A stretch of 64,000 nucleotides of DNA from Planctomycetota bacterium (GTDB lineage Bacteria; Planctomycetota; PLA2; JAEUHO01), in NCBI GenBank assembly GCA_029259775.1, contig JAJDEN010000020.1, forward strand, positions 142,846 through 206,845. The letters are read 5' to 3'. The position numbers and the translations under genes were made by a program. Positions 7,858 to 15,811 of this stretch are shown here, in pieces (the stretch's first letter is position 1; the number at the start of each line of letters is the position of its first letter). Below the pieces are notes generated by a model. The model was not told the DNA's origin. It searched no databases and was given only the letters and a program-made list of their open reading frames with translations.

Positions 7858-9183
7858 CTACGCGTCGTCCAGGTAGCGAAGAGGATCCTTCACGACCCGC
7901 TCGACGATGTCCGCGAACACATCGCACTCCTCGAGCGTGTTGTAGAAGTACACGGACGCGCGCAGATTGTTCTTGGCGCTGTCCGTCCGGTCGAAGCGCC
8001 GGTGCAGGTAGGCGTTCACGCAGAACATGCCGCGCCGCACCATGACGTTCGCCTCCTCGTCGCCGATGCGCTCGATGGCGTTGATCAACGCGCCGCTGTG
8101 CGAGGCCATCGTGATGACGCCGCCGCGCCGCGCCGGATCTTCAGGGCCGAGAAGCCAGAAGTGATCGCACTGCAGCGGCGCGAGACGCTCGGTGAGCCGC
8201 GTGTTGAGCGCCAGTTCCTGGGAGCGGATCGTGTCAAAGCCGACCGTGTCGGTGATGTAGTCGATCGCCGCCGCGGCGCCGGTGATGCCGGCATAGTCCT
8301 GCAGGCCGGCTTCGAAGCGTCCGGGCGGATGCTTGTACTCGACGCGATCCTGCCACGTGTCGGCGATCGTGTCACCGCCCACGATGAACGGCGCGATCGC
8401 GTCGAGCAGCTCGTAGCGCCCCCACAGCACACCCATGCCCGTCGGGCCGCACATCTTGTGGATGGAGAACGCGAGGAAGTCGACCCCCAGCGCGGCCACG
8501 TCGACGCTGCGATGCGGCACGCTCTGCGCGGCGTCGAGGACGAGCACGCCACCGACCTCGTGCACGCGCGCGGCGAGCGCTTGAATCGCCGCGTCGGGGA
8601 TGATGGTGCCGTCGAGGTTGCTCGCGTGCCCCAAGGCCAGGACGCGCGTGCGATCGGTGATGGCGGCCAGCGCTCGCTCGAGATCGAAGCCGCCGTCCTC
8701 GTCGAGCTCGAAGAAGCGACGCACGACGAGTTCGGGGTCGCCGGCGCGCTCACGCAGACGCCGCTCGGCCTCGAGCCACGGGACGAGGTTGCTGTTGTGC
8801 TCCCGCTCGGAGCCTACGATCTCGTCGCCGGGCTCGAGCGCGATGCCGTGCGCCACGATGTTGAGCGCCTCGGACGTGTTGCGCGTCCAGACGATCTCGT
8901 CGACGCTGCTCGCGCCGATCAGGTCGCGGGCCGCCTCGCGGGCGTGCATCTCGTGCCCCCGCAGCTCCTCCTGGAACCAGTTGTGGAGGCGTTTCGTGCC
9001 GTCCGAGCGGCCGCCGCCGCAGGTGGGGAAGTCCTCGTAGTAGGCCCGCACGGCGTCGATCACGACCTGCGGCCGCAGCGTCATGCAGGTGTTGTTGAGG
9101 TAGATGGGCGGCTTGCCGCGGCGCGTGCGCTGAAGCGCGGGGAACGCGGCTCGAAGTTCGGCGATGTCCGGGGCGTGGGCCAT
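7858..9183 (-). CDS. Cysteine desulfurase-like aminotransferase class V (SufS type)
   Basis: 441 residues from the ATG at 9183. The fold-type I PLP enzyme motifs are clear: His 129 in SEREHNSN (ring stacking), Asp 217 in VLDAAQS, the PLP lysine 243 in SIHKMCGPTGMG, and a SufS-like catalytic Cys 388 in RRGMFCVNAYLH. Such enzymes take sulfur from cysteine as a persulfide; SufS/CsdB members also release selenium from selenocysteine. It is the first gene of an operon with the nifU-like scaffold and cysS. The start was chosen for the TATCCT box 9 nt before it and because the upstream extension is Arg/Pro-rich. A selenocysteine-lyase-like role is possible but unproven. Confidence 0.85.
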   Translation of the reverse strand: MAHAPDIAELRAAFPALQRTRRGKPPIYLNNTCMTLRPQVVIDAVRAYYEDFPTCGGGRSDGTKRLHNWFQEELRGHEMHAREAARDLIGASSVDEIVWTRNTSEALNIVAHGIALEPGDEIVGSEREHNSNLVPWLEAERRLRERAGDPELVVRRFFELDEDGGFDLERALAAITDRTRVLALGHASNLDGTIIPDAAIQALAARVHEVGGVLVLDAAQSVPHRSVDVAALGVDFLAFSIHKMCGPTGMGVLWGRYELLDAIAPFIVGGDTIADTWQDRVEYKHPPGRFEAGLQDYAGITGAAAAIDYITDTVGFDTIRSQELALNTRLTERLAPLQCDHFWLLGPEDPARRGGVITMASHSGALINAIERIGDEEANVMVRRGMFCVNAYLHRRFDRTDSAKNNLRASVYFYNTLEECDVFADIVERVVKDPLRYLDDA

Positions 9184-9192
9184 GGGCGGCAC

Positions 9193-9198
9193 AGGATA
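9193..9198 (-). promoter_or_regulatory. TANNNT box (TATCCT) before the cysteine-desulfurase operon
   Basis: TATCCT on the minus strand, 9 nt before the ATG at 9183, with no Shine-Dalgarno. It faces a similar box for the divergent gene at 9270. Inferred leaderless promoter. Confidence 0.4.
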
Positions 9199-9254
9199 CG
9201 ACCGTCTCGGCGAAGGCGGGCTGCGCGCGCGACCGCGCCCCATCCCGCCGCCGG

Positions 9255-9260
9255 TATGCT
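9255..9260 (+). promoter_or_regulatory. TANNNT box (TATGCT) before the secreted cyclophilin
   Basis: TATGCT with a 9-nt C-rich spacer to the ATG at 9270. It shares the 86-nt divergent gap with the promoter of the cysteine-desulfurase operon. Confidence 0.4.
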
Positions 9261-9269
9261 TGGGCCCCC

Positions 9270-11027
9270 ATGCGACCCTCCTTGCACTCCTCAGGGCCCT
9301 GCCGCCTGCTTCTGGCGCTCGTCTGCCTCGCGTTCGGCGGCCTCTCCCTCAGCAGCACCGCCCAGGCCGAGCCGCCGAAGCATGGCGTGCCGGAAACGCG
9401 CCCGATCCAGCTTGACGGCCATCCCCTCAAGGCGGAGTGGAGTTCGGCCAAGATGCTGCCCTTCCCCCGCGACGGCTCGGTGCTACGCATCCAGCAGTTC
9501 CGGGGCACCCTGATGCTGGCGCTCCAGAGCGACCGGACATGGACCCGGGGCAGCGGGCTCTCGCTCTTCTTCTGCCCGGACGGCCCGAAGGCCGGTGCCA
9601 CGGCGCCCGGCTGCGTGCGCATCGATCTCGAGCCTTTCGAGCATGACCGTGACCACCTCTTCGTCTACCGCAACGTCGAGGACGGCCCGAGCCGCCTGCG
9701 CGACGTCGTGGTCGTGCGGCACAGCCTGCGCGGCGGTGCGACGGGCATCGAGATGGCCATCCCGCTCAGCCTCCTGGGCCTGACGTCGAAGGCGCGTCCC
9801 GCCTTGCGCTTCTGCGCGCAGTGGAACGTCGGAGGGCGAAGCCTGACGTGGCCGGCGAACCTCGCCTTCCGCGCCCCCACCGGAACGATGCCGCGTGACT
9901 ACGCTTCGGCCGCCAACTGGGGCCTGCTCGAGGGCTGGGGCGATCCGGCCGGTCCCGGCGCCTTCCCGCGCAAGGACTGGGACGCGTGGATCGCGCGCGA
10001 CCGCACGGTGCGCGAGGCGGGCGCGACGGCCCACCACACCGTCAACCTGCTCCTGGAGGAGTGGAAGAAGACCAAGAAGCGCGACAAGGAACTCGTGCCG
10101 CAGGTCCTCGGCTCCTTCGAGACCGTTGCGGAGCACGAGCCGCTCACGGCGCTCGACCAGCTGCGCATCGCGACCTGCCTGCGCTACCTCAATCGGCACG
10201 AACGCGCGCTGGGCCTGCTCGACGGATTGCTCCACCATCCGGATCGCGCCGTCGGCCTTCAGGCCTACCGCGAGCGGGCGCTCCTGCTCCACGCCATGCA
10301 GCGCTTCGAAGACGCGGCGCTGACGTGGGAGCGCCTCGCAGCGCGCACGGCGAGGCCCTACAACACGGCCTACACGAAGGCCGCTGCGGCCGAGCGCCGC
10401 ATCGCCCAGGGTTGGGCGAAGGAACGGGCCGCTCGGAGGGTCGACGAGGCCGACCCGTCCCTCCCGCGCGTGGAACTCCACACGACGCACGGGGTGATCG
10501 AGATCGTGCTCCATGCCAAGGACCTGCCCAAGCAGGCGGCGCACTTCCTCGCGATGGTGAAGCGCAAGGTCGTCTATGACGGGACCCTCTTCCACCGCGT
10601 ACACGGCGACTTCCTCGCGCAAGGCGGCGACCCCGTCAGCCGCGACCAGGGTCTCGCCTTCGCCGGCCGCGGCGGCCCCGGCATCGAGATCGACATGGAG
10701 ATCAACCCGCGCCACGCGTTCTGGCGCGGCGCGATCGGGTTCGCGCGCGGCATGCGCAAGGCCAACGGCAGCCAGTTCTTCATGATGACGGCGCCGAATC
10801 CGGACTTGGGCGAGTACACCTGCTTCGGGCATATCGTGCACGGTCAACACGTCGCGGACCGTCTGGAGTACGGCGACACGCTCACGAAGGTCGTCATCCG
10901 ACGCGACGCCGCGCCGCCCGCCAAGGAGCGCGACGCGCAGGCTGCGCCGGCGAGGGATGCGGGGAAGGACGCGCCCCCAAAAGACACGGCGAAGGGCGAG
11001 GGCAAGGCGCGCCCGCCGCCGAAATGA
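9270..11027 (+). CDS. Secreted multidomain protein: CBM9/DOMON-like, TPR-like and cyclophilin PPIase
   Basis: 585 residues with an N-terminal signal peptide (cleavage near AQAEPP). Residues about 40-220 resemble the CBM9-like/DOMON beta-sandwich (opening IQLDGHPLKAEW). Residues about 260-390 are helical with TPR-like spacing (RALGLLDGLLHHPDRAVGLQAYRERALLLHAM). Residues about 405-550 are a cyclophilin-type peptidyl-prolyl isomerase, with FHRVHGDFLAQGGD, GSQFFMMTAPNPDL and CFGHIVHG. The C-terminal 35 residues are a Lys/Ala/Pro tail. It probably acts on proteins outside the cytoplasmic membrane. The stop overlaps the ATG of the HEAT-VWA gene (ATGA). A second cyclophilin fused to HEAT repeats lies at 22814-25030. 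Confidence 0.85.
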   Translation: MRPSLHSSGPCRLLLALVCLAFGGLSLSSTAQAEPPKHGVPETRPIQLDGHPLKAEWSSAKMLPFPRDGSVLRIQQFRGTLMLALQSDRTWTRGSGLSLFFCPDGPKAGATAPGCVRIDLEPFEHDRDHLFVYRNVEDGPSRLRDVVVVRHSLRGGATGIEMAIPLSLLGLTSKARPALRFCAQWNVGGRSLTWPANLAFRAPTGTMPRDYASAANWGLLEGWGDPAGPGAFPRKDWDAWIARDRTVREAGATAHHTVNLLLEEWKKTKKRDKELVPQVLGSFETVAEHEPLTALDQLRIATCLRYLNRHERALGLLDGLLHHPDRAVGLQAYRERALLLHAMQRFEDAALTWERLAARTARPYNTAYTKAAAAERRIAQGWAKERAARRVDEADPSLPRVELHTTHGVIEIVLHAKDLPKQAAHFLAMVKRKVVYDGTLFHRVHGDFLAQGGDPVSRDQGLAFAGRGGPGIEIDMEINPRHAFWRGAIGFARGMRKANGSQFFMMTAPNPDLGEYTCFGHIVHGQHVADRLEYGDTLTKVVIRRDAAPPAKERDAQAAPARDAGKDAPPKDTAKGEGKARPPPK

Positions 11028-12628
11028 GCCTGCGCATGTCGATCGCGCGCGTTCCTAGGGGGACGATGGCCGGCCTCCGCACGCTCCTGCTGCCCCTCCT
11101 GCTGCTCGCGCTCCTGGCGCCGGGGGCCTTCGGCCCGCAGGCGGCACGTGCGGATGATTCGGTCGAAGATGCGCCCCGGGAAAGCCTCCAGGACCTCGTG
11201 ACCGCCTACGAGGGGCATCTGATCCTGCGCAACGAGGGCGCCTACGCCAAGCAGCGCGACGCGCTCGAGCGCATCGTGTCCCGGCGCACGGACGACGCGC
11301 GCAAGGTGCTGATGAAGCTGCTCAAGCAGTACGGGGGCATCGATCGGCGACGCACCGAGCTCCTGCTCGGCGCGTGGATCCGCTACGGCACACCCACCGA
11401 CCTCGACCGGGTCATCGACTACGTCGAGGGGCGCAAGGATCCACTCGAGTTCGATCTGCTGCATCGCATCCTCGGCGAGGCCACGCGACCGGCGACGCTC
11501 GCTCACCTGCGCGACGGCGCGCTGCGTTCGGCCACGCCGCGTGTCAAGGCGCAGATCGTCCGCGCCCTGGGCGCCTCGCGCGACGAGGCGAACGTCGCGC
11601 CCCTGCTCAAGCTCGTACGCGAGGAGAACCTGCTCGTCCGCATCGAGACCCTCGAGGCGCTGGGCCGCTTGCGCTCCAAGCGCACCCTGCCCGTCGTACA
11701 GGTGTTCCTGCGTGACGCGAACCCCTACGTGCGCGACGCCGCCGCCCGTGGCTTGGGCTACCTCGGGGATCCGCGGGCGTTGCCGGCCTTGCGCCGTGCG
11801 CTGCACGACGCGAGCGCGCGCGTGATCGAGTCCGTTGCAGGCGCCATGGCGCAGATCGGCGGGCCGGGCCCCGTGCCGGATCTCATCGACGGCTTGCAGC
11901 GCGCCCAGGGCAAGGACCTGCGCTTGGAAGACGCGTTCACGTCCGCGCTGCAGACCATCTCGGGCAAGGACATCCAGGCCGACCACGAGCTGTGGCGCGG
12001 GTGGTGGCTCGCGGTGAAGGACAAGAAGCCCTTTGCCAAGGCCCAGGAGAAGCCCGGCCGGAAGACCGTGCCGGGGCCCAGCTACTACGGCTTCCCGGTG
12101 CGCTCGAGCAAGGTGGTCTTCATCCTCGACGTGAGCCGCAGCATGGGCTGGAACGGCCGCCTGGACACCGCGAAGAGGGAACTCATCCAGACCCTGGGCA
12201 AGCTGCCTGCGACGACGCGCTTCAACGTGATCATCTACAGCGACCGGGTCTGGCGCTGGAAGAAGGCCCTGACGGCCGCGAAGTCGGCGGCCGTCAAGCG
12301 TGCGATCACCTTCGTCCGGTCACAGAAGCCGCTGAACGGCACCAACAGCTACGGCGCGCTCGCGGCGGCGTTCGAGGACCCGGACGCGGACACGATCTTC
12401 TTCATGTCGGACGGGCATCCGAGCGTCGGCCGCGTGACGGATCCGGACCTGATCCTGAGCCGCATCCGCGACTGGAACCAGCTGCGCCGGGTGCGCGTCC
12501 ACGCGGTGGCCCTGCTTCGCGGCCTGCCGCCGGCGGCGTTCATGAGCATCGAGAGCGCGGACCGCTCCGCCGCGTTCATGAAGCGCCTCGCCAAGCAGAA
12601 CTCGGGTCGGTTCAAGAAGATCGAGTGA
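11024..12628 (+). CDS. Secreted HEAT-repeat and von Willebrand A domain protein
   Basis: 534 residues. It starts with ATGA overlap, though the ATG at 11066 (MAGLRTLL) is a possible later start just before the hydrophobic signal segment. Residues about 80-320 are HEAT/PBS-lyase-type helical repeats (for example VRDAAARGLGYLGDPRALPALRRAL). Residues about 365-530 are a VWA domain with an intact MIDAS: DVSRS, a Thr in LNGTNSYG and the Asp in FMSDGHPS. VWA domains bind partners through a metal ion. Its coupling to the cyclophilin gene suggests that both work together outside the cytoplasm. Function unknown. Confidence 0.8.
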   Translation: MSLRMSIARVPRGTMAGLRTLLLPLLLLALLAPGAFGPQAARADDSVEDAPRESLQDLVTAYEGHLILRNEGAYAKQRDALERIVSRRTDDARKVLMKLLKQYGGIDRRRTELLLGAWIRYGTPTDLDRVIDYVEGRKDPLEFDLLHRILGEATRPATLAHLRDGALRSATPRVKAQIVRALGASRDEANVAPLLKLVREENLLVRIETLEALGRLRSKRTLPVVQVFLRDANPYVRDAAARGLGYLGDPRALPALRRALHDASARVIESVAGAMAQIGGPGPVPDLIDGLQRAQGKDLRLEDAFTSALQTISGKDIQADHELWRGWWLAVKDKKPFAKAQEKPGRKTVPGPSYYGFPVRSSKVVFILDVSRSMGWNGRLDTAKRELIQTLGKLPATTRFNVIIYSDRVWRWKKALTAAKSAAVKRAITFVRSQKPLNGTNSYGALAAAFEDPDADTIFFMSDGHPSVGRVTDPDLILSRIRDWNQLRRVRVHAVALLRGLPPAAFMSIESADRSAAFMKRLAKQNSGRFKKIE

Positions 12629-12691
12629 TGTCGATCGCATCTGGCTGACGAGGTTCAACCACAGGGGCGGTTCCAATTCCGGCGCCAACGG

Positions 12692-14035
12692 CTACGGCCG
12701 GTGCGTCAGGACCGCGACGAAGCCCCCGTCGGCGTTCTCACGCGGCCACGCACGGAAGGCGACCTTGGCCTCGAACGCGGGATGGCTCGCGACGAAGGCT
12801 TCCACCAACGCCTCGTTCTCCTCGGCTTCGAGGGAGCAGGTGCTGTACACGATGCGGCCACCCGGCTTCAGGGCCGGCACGCAGCGCGCCAAGAGCGCGG
12901 CCTGGATCCGCACCAACGACGCGATGTCCTTGGGCCGGAGTCGCCAGCGCGCTTCGACGCGGCGCCGCAAGACACCCGTGTTCGAGCACGGCGCATCCAC
13001 GAGGATGGCGTCGAAGCTCTCGGGCGCGAACGGTAGCTTGCTCTCGGGCTCGAGCAGCACCGTCTCGTAGTCGATGTCACCCATGCGCTCGGCCAGCCCC
13101 TCGAGCAGCGCCACCTTGGCCGCGTCCACGTCGCAGGCGACGATGCGGCCGCTGCCCATGAGGTCAGCCAGGTGCAACGTCTTGCCGCCAGGGGCCGCGC
13201 ACAAGTCGAGCACGCTCTCGCCCGGCGTCGGCGCCACGGCGGGCGCTACGCGCTGGCTCGTCGCGTCTTGGACGGCCGCGTCACCGGAGCGCACGGTCAG
13301 TTGCACGGCGGCTTCGCCGTCGGCGAGGCACAACGCGGTGTCGCCCGGGCCCGCGTCGCACGCGATGTCGCGCTCCTTGAGCTTGGCCATGAGCTCCGCG
13401 CGATCGATGCGCGCGCGCACGGTGACCGGCGGGCGTTGGATGCCGGCACGCAGGATCTGCAGCGTGCGCGCCTCGCCCCAGGCTCCGAGCCACCGCTCGA
13501 CGAGCCAGAGCGGCATTCCGTAGCGTGCGGCGAGATGCTCGCCGAGACCGTCGGCGGGGTCCGGGAAGACATCACGCTGCATCCGAATGGCCGTGCCGTC
13601 CTCGCGCGGGATGTCGCGGCGGCCCTGGTCTGTGCCCCGCGCCTTGCCCTCAATCGCGCGCAGCAGGTTGCGCGCGACACCGTTCACGAAGCCGGCCCGC
13701 CCGGGGCCGGCGACGCCCCGCGCCCAGCCGACCGCGTGGTCGACGGCGGCGTGGCTGGGGACGCGGTCTAGGAAGAAGACCTGGTAGAGCGCCAGCCGGA
13801 GGGCCGTGCGGAGCGAGGCATGGAGCAGGTGGACTGGGCGGGTGGACGCCGAGGCGATGAGGGCGTCGAGCGTGCCCTGGCGCCGGACGCAGCCGTAGGC
13901 CAACTCCGTCAGCAGCCCCCGCTCGCGATGATCGGCCATGGATTCGCGCGCGGCGTCCAGCCCCGCACTCACGCGCTCCCCCTTGCGATCGAAGCGCAGC
14001 AGGAGGTCGGCGGCGATGTCGCGGGCGGATGCCAT
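12692..14035 (-). CDS. rsmB: 16S rRNA (cytosine-C5)-methyltransferase RsmB
   Basis: 447 residues from the ATG at 14035. An N-terminal NusB-like helical domain (about residues 1-140) is followed by a class I SAM methyltransferase. The RsmB/Nop2-family signatures are visible: the SAM loop DLCAAPGGKTLHL, DAPCSNTGVLRR (motif IV with its Cys) and VYSTCSLEAEENE (motif VI with the catalytic Cys). RsmB methylates C967 of 16S rRNA in E. coli. The gene is convergent with the VWA gene, with about 60 nt between stops, and divergent from the GGSR protein at 14126. Confidence 0.92.
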   Translation of the reverse strand: MASARDIAADLLLRFDRKGERVSAGLDAARESMADHRERGLLTELAYGCVRRQGTLDALIASASTRPVHLLHASLRTALRLALYQVFFLDRVPSHAAVDHAVGWARGVAGPGRAGFVNGVARNLLRAIEGKARGTDQGRRDIPREDGTAIRMQRDVFPDPADGLGEHLAARYGMPLWLVERWLGAWGEARTLQILRAGIQRPPVTVRARIDRAELMAKLKERDIACDAGPGDTALCLADGEAAVQLTVRSGDAAVQDATSQRVAPAVAPTPGESVLDLCAAPGGKTLHLADLMGSGRIVACDVDAAKVALLEGLAERMGDIDYETVLLEPESKLPFAPESFDAILVDAPCSNTGVLRRRVEARWRLRPKDIASLVRIQAALLARCVPALKPGGRIVYSTCSLEAEENEALVEAFVASHPAFEAKVAFRAWPRENADGGFVAVLTHRP

Positions 14036-14125
14036 GCCCCACTTTGTAGGGGCATGGGCTCGGGCAGCCCCATCGCGGCGGACCGTGATACAAGGATTGG
14101 CCCTCGCCCCCAGGAGACCCCCCCC

Positions 14126-14833
14126 ATGGCCCATGGCTCACGCTCCCGTCGAAGCAGCGGACGTTCCAGCAGCGGAGGCGGCAGCCGCTCCCGCAGTGGT
14201 GGCAGCCGGCGTGGAGGCAGCCGGGGTGGAGGCAGCCGCAGTGGAGGTAGCCGGGGTGGCGGAAGTCGGGGTGGCGGCGGGCGCTCGCGCTCGAGCCGCT
14301 CCCGTGGCGGCAACAGCAATGCCATGCCGATGGTCGTCGGCATCATCGCGGTCGTTGCGGTGATCGCCGTGGTCGTCGTGACCAGCGGCAAGAAGTCGAA
14401 GAAGAAGGAAGCGTGGGTCTCCGACGAGCTCACGGCCGATTCGAACGTCCCGGATCAGGCGAGCAAGAAGAAGGTCGTCCAGCGCTCGCCCCCGCCGGAG
14501 ATCAGCGACGAGATCATCAGCACGGCGCGTGAGCTCGTGGCGAACCTGGACGCGGACCGGGAGAAGGGCAACGCGCTCTACGACGAGGGCATGGCAGCCA
14601 AGGACAAGGACCCCGACCTCTGGCAGGCCAAGCTGCGTGAGGCCAAGGACCACTTCCTCAAGATCCGCGACGCGTGGAACGAGATCGAAGGCCTCATCGA
14701 GGCCGAGCTGCCCATGGGCACGGACTGGGGCGCCGACGAGGTGGCCAACCACTGGCTCGGCAAGGAAGCCGAGAAAGTCAACAAGGCGATCGAGCGACTG
14801 GCGTATCTGAAGAAGCAGCTACGGATGAACTGA
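14126..14833 (+). CDS. Single-pass membrane protein with Arg/Gly/Ser repeat N-terminus
   Basis: 235 residues. Start ATG at 14126 with CAGGAG about 10 nt before it; the longer upstream frame has no support. The first 60 residues are almost only Gly, Ser and Arg in short units such as GGSR (DNA about 14170-14290 is a degenerate 9-12 bp tandem repeat). One transmembrane helix follows (MVVGIIAVVAVIAVVVV, about residues 69-88), then a Lys cluster (KKSKKK) and a charged, helical, possibly coiled-coil C-terminal domain. Positive charge on both sides makes the topology unclear. The RGG-like tract could bind nucleic acid. I do not recognise the family. Confidence 0.75.
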   Translation: MAHGSRSRRSSGRSSSGGGSRSRSGGSRRGGSRGGGSRSGGSRGGGSRGGGGRSRSSRSRGGNSNAMPMVVGIIAVVAVIAVVVVTSGKKSKKKEAWVSDELTADSNVPDQASKKKVVQRSPPPEISDEIISTARELVANLDADREKGNALYDEGMAAKDKDPDLWQAKLREAKDHFLKIRDAWNEIEGLIEAELPMGTDWGADEVANHWLGKEAEKVNKAIERLAYLKKQLRMN

Positions 14834-14846
14834 GACGAGCCGTCGC

Positions 14847-15680
14847 GTGGCGCAGCGTTTCTTCTACAACTCGAACGGCTTCGCCTTCCATCGCATCGAT
14901 GACGCGGCGCGCATCCTCGCCGACCTCGGCTACGACGGTCTGGCGCTCACGCCGGATGTGCACCACCTGGACCCCCTGCATGTCGGTGCGGCCGAGGTCC
15001 AATCCTTCCGCGGGTTGTGCGAGTCCCTGGAACTCGACCTCGTACTCGAGACGGGCGCACGCTTCGTGCTCGACACCTACCGCAAGCATCGTCCCTCCCT
15101 GCTCGACGTGCCGGACGAGGCGCGGGTACGGCTCGACTTCCTCAAGCGCTGCGTGGATCTCGCCGCCGACCTCGGCGCGCCCGTCGTGACCGTCTGGTCT
15201 GGCAACGGCCCGGAGGGCCTCCCCCCGAACGAGGCGCACGCCCGACTGGTCGACGGCCTGAAGCGACTCTGCGACCACGGGGCCGAGCGCGACGTGCGCA
15301 TCGGCTTCGAGCCGGAGCCGGGCATGCTCATCGAGACCGCGGCGCAGTGGTGCGGCGTGCGCGACGCCGTCGCACACGAGGCCCTGGGTCTGACCTTGGA
15401 CGTCGGACACTGCCTGGCGAACCGCGAAGGGGCGCCCGCGGATGTCCTGCGCGCGCATACGTCGGAGCTGCTCGTCGTGCAACTCGACGACCATCGCCCC
15501 GGCGTCCACGACCACCTCATGTTCGGTGAAGGCGAGGTTGATTTCGCGCGCGTGGCGCAGGCGGTGCGCGACATCGGGTTCGACGGGCCCCTGGAAGTGG
15601 AGCTTTCGCGCCACTCGGCCATGGCGACGGCAACGGCGGAAGCCTCCCTCGCGTTCCTCCGCGACGCCTTCGCGGACTGA
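14847..15680 (+). CDS. Sugar phosphate isomerase/epimerase-like TIM-barrel protein
   Basis: 277 residues; GTG start at 14847, 13 nt after the upstream stop. The sequence follows the AP-endonuclease-2/xylose-isomerase-like TIM-barrel pattern: VVTVWSGNG, IGFEPEPGM (metal-ligand Glu), LTLDVGHCLA (Asp/His), VQLDDHRPGVHDHLMFGEGEVDF and a final LEVELSRH. These are the usual metal-binding positions for this family, which includes isomerases and epimerases with diverse sugar or cyclitol substrates. The preserved acids suggest an active enzyme. The exact substrate is unknown; relatives occur in inositol-catabolism and ebo-type clusters, but no such neighbours are here. Confidence 0.8.
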   Translation: MAQRFFYNSNGFAFHRIDDAARILADLGYDGLALTPDVHHLDPLHVGAAEVQSFRGLCESLELDLVLETGARFVLDTYRKHRPSLLDVPDEARVRLDFLKRCVDLAADLGAPVVTVWSGNGPEGLPPNEAHARLVDGLKRLCDHGAERDVRIGFEPEPGMLIETAAQWCGVRDAVAHEALGLTLDVGHCLANREGAPADVLRAHTSELLVVQLDDHRPGVHDHLMFGEGEVDFARVAQAVRDIGFDGPLEVELSRHSAMATATAEASLAFLRDAFAD

Positions 15681-15811
15681 CACGCATCACCTTCTGACGC
15701 GCGTGCTCGCTTGTACGGCGCCGCGCGACGTGGTGAAATCTCGGGCCCTACGTCATCGACCCGGCATGTTCCTGCCGGCGCCTTCACCCCCACCCCGTCG
15801 GAACCCTCTCC

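Noticed and set aside
8002..9513. A 503-codon plus-strand frame opposite the cysteine-desulfurase-like gene
   Set aside because: Antisense shadow without recognisable motif.
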